Assembly (NCBI RefSeq): GCF_040907265.1
Contig: NZ_JBFOHP010000002.1
Span: 7,998,001-8,062,000, forward strand
DNA from: Streptomyces sclerotialus
GTDB lineage: Bacteria > Actinomycetota > Actinomycetes > Streptomycetales > Streptomycetaceae
Length of the DNA: 64,000 bases
Direction of reading: 5' to 3'
The notes beneath the pieces are model-generated. The model searched no databases, was not told where the DNA came from, and saw nothing but the letters and a program-made list of their open reading frames with translations. The translations under genes and the position numbers were made by a program. Within the stretch, counting starts at the first letter, position 1, and the number at the start of each line of letters is the position of its first letter. Positions 60,483 through 64,000 of this stretch are shown piece after piece.

Positions 60483-60553
60483 TGTCAAGGCCGGACCGGA
60501 GGGTGAAATCCCGTCGCGCGCCGAGGAGTCGAGGACGGGGATTTCGCTTGACA
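60483..60553 (+). promoter_or_regulatory. Nested inverted repeats in the leader of the Rieske gene
   Basis: TGTCAAG (60483-60489) pairs with CTTGACA (60547-60553), and inside it GAAATCCCGTC (60505-60515) pairs with GACGGGGATTTC (60534-60545) with one bulged G. The RNA could form a two-part stem about 70 nt long, some 160 bases before the start codon. I know no riboswitch class with this shape. TTGACA within it could also act as a -35 box. Confidence 0.45.
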
Positions 60554-60714
60554 AGACCTCTCGAGGAGAGAAACGATGTTGCGTATAGCGAGTTCGGTTG
60601 CGCGATGCGATGCGTACTCCCTTCTCGCTTCCACACGGTCGCGACGGTCCAACGGGAGTCCCTCCCGGACGACGACCTCATCCCTGTCGGGCGCACTCAC
60701 CCCGGAGGTTCCCC

Positions 60715-61038
60715 ATGATCACGGTGTGCCGGATCGAAGACCTGCCACGCGGCGAGTCCGTGCGCGTCACCGACGGCGTGCCCGCTCCCATCGCGGTGTT
60801 CCACACCGAGGAGGGCGAGTTCTACGCCGTCGACGACACGTGCACGCACCAGGACGCCTCACTGGCCGACGGCTGGCTGGAGGGCTGCTTCGTCGAATGC
60901 CCGCTGCACACGGCCTCCTTCGACCTGCGGACCGGCTTCCCGACCTGTCCGCCCGCGAAGGCGCCGGTCCGCACCCACCAGGTCTCCGTGGCCGACGGCC
61001 ACGTGCTGCTCCACGTCGAGGTCGCGGAGCCGGCATGA
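60715..61038 (+). CDS. Rieske [2Fe-2S] ferredoxin
   Basis: A 107-residue Rieske-type ferredoxin of aromatic or betaine dioxygenase systems. The ATG at 60715 follows GGAGGTTCCCC. The cluster ligands are in DTCTHQDAS (C-x-H) and ECPLHTASFD (C-x-x-H), with DGWLEGCFV between. It would pass electrons from a ferredoxin reductase to an oxygenase; a reductase gene follows with ATGA overlap but is broken, and no oxygenase is in the window. Partner supply must come from elsewhere. Confidence 0.92.
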   Translation: MITVCRIEDLPRGESVRVTDGVPAPIAVFHTEEGEFYAVDDTCTHQDASLADGWLEGCFVECPLHTASFDLRTGFPTCPPAKAPVRTHQVSVADGHVLLHVEVAEPA

Positions 61039-61330
61039 GGAGCATCACCGTGGCCGGGGCCTCGCCGGCCGGCCTGAGCCCGCTCCGCGCCCTGCGCGGA
61101 GCAGGCTGTGGCGGCGACCTCCACGCCGTGGGGAAAACGCCATCTCCCTTACGACCGCCCGCCGTTGTCCCAGGCATTCCTCCAGGGCGCCCTCGAAGCC
61201 GACGTGGTCGCGCTCGGCGACGCGGACGAGTACGAGGACCTCGCGGTCCAGTGGCTGCTGGGGGAGCGGGCGGTGTGGTTCGCCCCCGCGGCCCGGACCG
61301 TCACCCCGGCCCGCAACCGACACCCCCGCC
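61035..61330 (+). pseudogene. Ferredoxin reductase remnant, truncated and frameshifted
   Basis: Starts [20 protein letters not shown] with the FAD-binding dinucleotide fold, overlapping the Rieske stop by ATGA. Near 61130 the frame shifts by one and continues as [39 protein letters not shown] and [18 protein letters not shown], matching the first 95 or so residues of NAD(P)/FAD ferredoxin reductases. The remaining 300 residues are absent, and the frame runs straight into the serine lyase gene. Confidence 0.85.
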
Positions 61331-61386
61331 CGCGGGAGCGTGCCCGTGACACGGCGGCACGCCCCTTCAATCTCACGGAGCATGGC

Positions 61387-62769
61387 GTGGCAATCAGCGT
61401 CTTCGACCTGTTCTCCATCGGCATCGGCCCGTCGTCCTCGCACACGGTCGGCCCGATGCGCGCGGCACGGATGTTCGTCGGCCGCCTGAAACAGGACGGC
61501 CTCCTCGCGCAGACGACATCGGTGCGGGCCGAGCTGTTCGGCTCGCTCGGCGCCACCGGCCACGGCCACGGCACCCCCAAGGCCGTGCTGCTCGGCCTGG
61601 AGGGCAATGAGCCGCACACGGTCGATGTGGTCCGGGCCGATCTGGACGTCGAGCGCATCCGCAGCACCAAGCGGCTGCGGCTGCTGGACGCCGAGATAGG
61701 CGATGCGCACGAGATCGGCTTCGACGAGTCCACCGAGCTGATCCTGCACCGCCGCCGCTCGCTGCCGTACCACGCCAACGGCATGACGCTGTTCGCCTAC
61801 GACGAGCACGGCGCGCCGCTGCTGGAGAAGACCTACTACTCCGTCGGCGGCGGCTTCGTCGTGGACGAGGACGCGGTCGGCGCCGACCGCATCAAGCTCG
61901 ACGACACCGTGCTGAAGTACCCCTTCCGCACCGGCGACGAACTGCTGCGGCTCTCCCACGACACCGGCCTGTCCATCTCCGCGCTGATGCTGGAGAACGA
62001 GAAAGCCTGGCGCACCGAGGAAGAGATCCGCGCCGGACTGCTGGAGATCTGGCAGGTCATGCAGGCCTGCGTGGCCCGCGGCACCAGCCGCGAGGGCATC
62101 CTGCCCGGCGGGCTGAAGGTCCGCCGCCGGGCCGCCAACGCCGCCCGCGCACTGCGCGCCGAAGGCGACCCGCAGGCCCGCGCCATGGAGTGGATCACGC
62201 TGTACGCGATGGCGGTGAACGAGGAGAACGCCGCCGGCGGCCGGGTGGTGACCGCGCCCACCAACGGCGCGGCCGGCATCATCCCCGCCGTCCTGCACTA
62301 CTACAGGAACTTCGTGCCCGGCGCGGACGAGGAGGGCGTGATCCGCTTCCTGCTGGCCGCGGGCGCCATCGGCATGCTCTTCAAGGAGAACGCCTCCATC
62401 TCCGGCGCCGAGGTCGGCTGCCAGGGCGAGGTGGGCTCGGCCTGCTCGATGGCGGCCGGCGGCCTGGCGGAGGTACTGGGCGGCTCCCCCGAGCAGGTGG
62501 AGAACGCCGCGGAGATCGGTATGGAACACAACCTGGGCCTGACCTGCGACCCGGTCGGCGGCCTGGTGCAGATCCCGTGCATCGAGCGCAACGGCATGGC
62601 CTCGGTCAAGGCCGTCACCGCCGCCCGCATGGCCCTGCGCGGCGACGGCCGCCACCACGTCTCCCTCGACAAGGTCATCAAGACCATGAAGGACACCGGC
62701 GCCGACATGAAGGTCAAGTACAAGGAGACGGCGCGGGGCGGACTCGCCGTCAACGTCATCGAATGCTGA
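61387..62769 (+). CDS. sdaA: L-serine ammonia-lyase, iron-sulfur-dependent
   Basis: A 460-residue single-chain L-serine dehydratase (beta and alpha domains fused) that converts L-serine to pyruvate and ammonia. The GTG at 61387 follows ACGGAGCATGGC; the open frame upstream is ferredoxin reductase debris. Features: [20 protein letters not shown] with MRAARMF at the N terminus; the [4Fe-4S] Cys in [16 protein letters not shown] and [31 protein letters not shown]. Linkage to a Rieske ferredoxin suggests use of serine made from glycine-betaine-type C1 metabolism, an inference only. Confidence 0.94.
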   Translation: MAISVFDLFSIGIGPSSSHTVGPMRAARMFVGRLKQDGLLAQTTSVRAELFGSLGATGHGHGTPKAVLLGLEGNEPHTVDVVRADLDVERIRSTKRLRLLDAEIGDAHEIGFDESTELILHRRRSLPYHANGMTLFAYDEHGAPLLEKTYYSVGGGFVVDEDAVGADRIKLDDTVLKYPFRTGDELLRLSHDTGLSISALMLENEKAWRTEEEIRAGLLEIWQVMQACVARGTSREGILPGGLKVRRRAANAARALRAEGDPQARAMEWITLYAMAVNEENAAGGRVVTAPTNGAAGIIPAVLHYYRNFVPGADEEGVIRFLLAAGAIGMLFKENASISGAEVGCQGEVGSACSMAAGGLAEVLGGSPEQVENAAEIGMEHNLGLTCDPVGGLVQIPCIERNGMASVKAVTAARMALRGDGRHHVSLDKVIKTMKDTGADMKVKYKETARGGLAVNVIEC

Positions 62770-62771
62770 AG

Positions 62772-62834
62772 GGCCGGTCCGAGCTGACCGGTGTGCTGAT
62801 CGGAGCCGACCGGTGGGCCGGTTCGAGCTGACCG
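62772..62834. repeat. Direct repeat ggccggtycgagctgaccg
   Basis: Two 19-bp copies, 62772-62790 and 62816-62834, differing at one base, just after the serine lyase gene. They can pair partly with the intervening ccgaccggtggg. Role unknown; perhaps a decayed terminator. Confidence 0.7.
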
Positions 62835-62973
62835 ATTCTGCTGACGAATCCTGACGATGGTCATAAGATCCCTCGTCGTCGGCCAGGTCACTCGGCCAGG
62901 TCACTCGGCCACGTCACGCTGCCCGATCGGCACCACCTGCACCATCCCGTACCGCCCACTCCGGGAGGAGCAT

Positions 62974-64000
62974 GTGAAAAGACGTCACGCGGCCACCTGG
63001 GCCGCTTCGGTACTCGTCACCACCCTCACCATGACCGGCCTTCTCACCGCCCCGGCCACAGCGCAGGCCCGGACGGCGGCGGTCGCCACGGCCACCGATC
63101 CCGTCACGCACGAGGAGAACGACCGGGTCCCGGAGGGCTCGGTCTGGACGCAGCACTACTTCCCGTCGGCGGACCACTCCGGCACCGAGCTGCACGCCGA
63201 CGCCCTGCTGCCCGAGGGGCTGCGCAAGGGCCAGAAGGTTCCCGTCATCCTGTCCGTCGGCCCGTACTTCGGGCACTCCGGACAGACCGATGTCGAGGAC
63301 TGGACGCACACCGGCCCCTCGTCCCGCTTCCAGGACTTCATCGAGGGCACCGACCTCTTCGACCGCGGCTACGCATTCGTCATGGTGGACCTGCGCGGCT
63401 TCGGCGGCTCCACCGGCTGCCTCGACTGGGCAGGCCCCGGCGAGCAGGCCGACGTCAAGGCCGCGATCGACTGGGCGGCGAAGCAGCCGTGGTCCACCGG
63501 CGCGGTGGGCATGTACGGCAAGTCCTACGACGCCGTGACCGGTCTCATCGGGAACAACCTGGACCAGCGCGCGCTCAAGGCCGTCGTCGCGCAGGAGCCC
63601 GTGTGGGACATGTACCAGTACATCTACTCCAACGGCGTGCCGCGGCCGAACGTCACCGGCACCGCCAACGCCTACAACTCCATCGCCACGATCCGCCAGA
63701 TGGCCGATGACGACGCGCGCTACCTGGCCAACTCCCAGTACGAGAAGGCCCACCCCGAGTGCCTGACCGAGAACTCGGCCGGGTACCGAATAGCCGACCA
63801 GTGGGACGAGCACTGGACCTCCCGTGACCTGGCGAAGATGGCCGAGGGCACCGACACCCCGCTGTTCGTCACCCAGGGCTTCATCGAGAACAACACCAAG
63901 CCCGAGGAGATGCAGGAATACCTCGACAACCACAAGGGGCCTGAGCGCGGCTGGGTCGGCCAGTGGGAGCACGTACGCGGCGGCGACCGCGCCCCCGACG
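62974..64000 (+). CDS. Secreted CocE/NonD-type alpha/beta hydrolase (3' end outside window)
   Basis: The GTG at 62974 follows GGGAGGAGCAT; the frame is open to the window end, giving 342 residues of a longer protein. A signal peptide is evident (WAASVLVTTLTMTGLLTAPA, cleavage near AQA-RT). CocE/NonD features: FVMVDLRGFGGSTGC, nucleophile elbow VGMYGKSYDAVTG (Ser in GKSY), then TPLFVTQGFIENN. Such enzymes are X-prolyl dipeptidyl-peptidase-like or cocaine-esterase-like acyl hydrolases. The acid and His would lie partly beyond base 64000. Extracellular peptide or ester hydrolysis is expected. Confidence 0.9.
   Translation, partial: MKRRHAATWAASVLVTTLTMTGLLTAPATAQARTAAVATATDPVTHEENDRVPEGSVWTQHYFPSADHSGTELHADALLPEGLRKGQKVPVILSVGPYFGHSGQTDVEDWTHTGPSSRFQDFIEGTDLFDRGYAFVMVDLRGFGGSTGCLDWAGPGEQADVKAAIDWAAKQPWSTGAVGMYGKSYDAVTGLIGNNLDQRALKAVVAQEPVWDMYQYIYSNGVPRPNVTGTANAYNSIATIRQMADDDARYLANSQYEKAHPECLTENSAGYRIADQWDEHWTSRDLAKMAEGTDTPLFVTQGFIENNTKPEEMQEYLDNHKGPERGWVGQWEHVRGGDRAPD

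Noticed and set aside
1..64000. CRISPR arrays, tRNA and rRNA genes
   Set aside because: No regularly spaced repeats with unique spacers, no tRNA T-loop or acceptor pattern and no rRNA core sequence were noticed. The tandem repeats present are contiguous.

Overview
The window is high-GC actinobacterial DNA, almost certainly Streptomyces: strong third-position G/C bias, many GTG starts, GGAGG-type ribosome binding sites, a DasR-like box before chitinolytic genes, DUF6192 and DUF4157 relatives, and dense regulators and GNAT enzymes. The mix of a biosynthetic cluster, broken genes and IS debris suggests a chromosome-arm location.

Layout. 1-2.6 kb: the end of an ABC-F ATPase, an HSL-type esterase and a frameshifted regulator remnant. 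2.6-7.9 kb: four minus-strand genes (tryptophan-2,3-dioxygenase-like protein, binding-protein-like protein, AMP-forming ligase, possible ATP-grasp enzyme) that look like a small uncharacterised pathway. 8.3-9.2 kb: two decayed DUF6192 genes joined tail to tail. 9.5-16.4 kb: TetR/GNAT pair, small membrane protein, two-component system with a double-length kinase, more GNATs and a RidA protein. 16.5-18.7 kb: a graveyard (EamA, LysR, IS5-type transposase and membrane-protein remnants) around an intact dienelactone-hydrolase-like gene. 18.8-24 kb: two proteins carrying the LALQRSAGNAAV-type leader of contractile-injection-system cargo, flanking an XRE regulator, an SDR and a GNAT. 24.2-25.8 kb: a secreted carboxylesterase.

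25.8-51.2 kb is the main feature, a hybrid NRPS-PKS cluster I cannot match to a known product. A minus-strand arm encodes carrier protein, type II thioesterase and stand-alone adenylation protein, ending in a broken P450. The divergent plus-strand arm (29.2-47.2 kb) is tightly coupled: ATP-grasp, HAD, Rossmann oxidoreductase, C-A-PCP (Thr-like code), C-A-PCP (Gly-like code), KS-AT-ACP (malonyl-type AT), luciferase-like monooxygenase, C-PCP-E without an A domain, and an MFS exporter. A CRP-type palindrome lies in the divergent promoter region. A metallophosphoesterase, DMT exporter, MarR regulator with its operator, and a GMC oxidoreductase follow.

51.3-55.7 kb: a LacI-controlled catabolic operon (MHS-family transporter, histidinol-dehydrogenase-like enzyme) with two operators, then a small secreted protein. 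56-57.5 kb: AA10 LPMO and GH19 chitinase behind a DasR-like box and followed by a hairpin. 57.6-62.8 kb: GNAT, MFS transporter, Rieske ferredoxin, a truncated ferredoxin reductase and L-serine ammonia-lyase, with repeated TGTTGCG-type operators. 63 kb to the end: a secreted CocE-type hydrolase, cut by the window. Short in-frame tandem repeats recur inside many genes and intergenic gaps. No tRNA, rRNA or CRISPR was seen.
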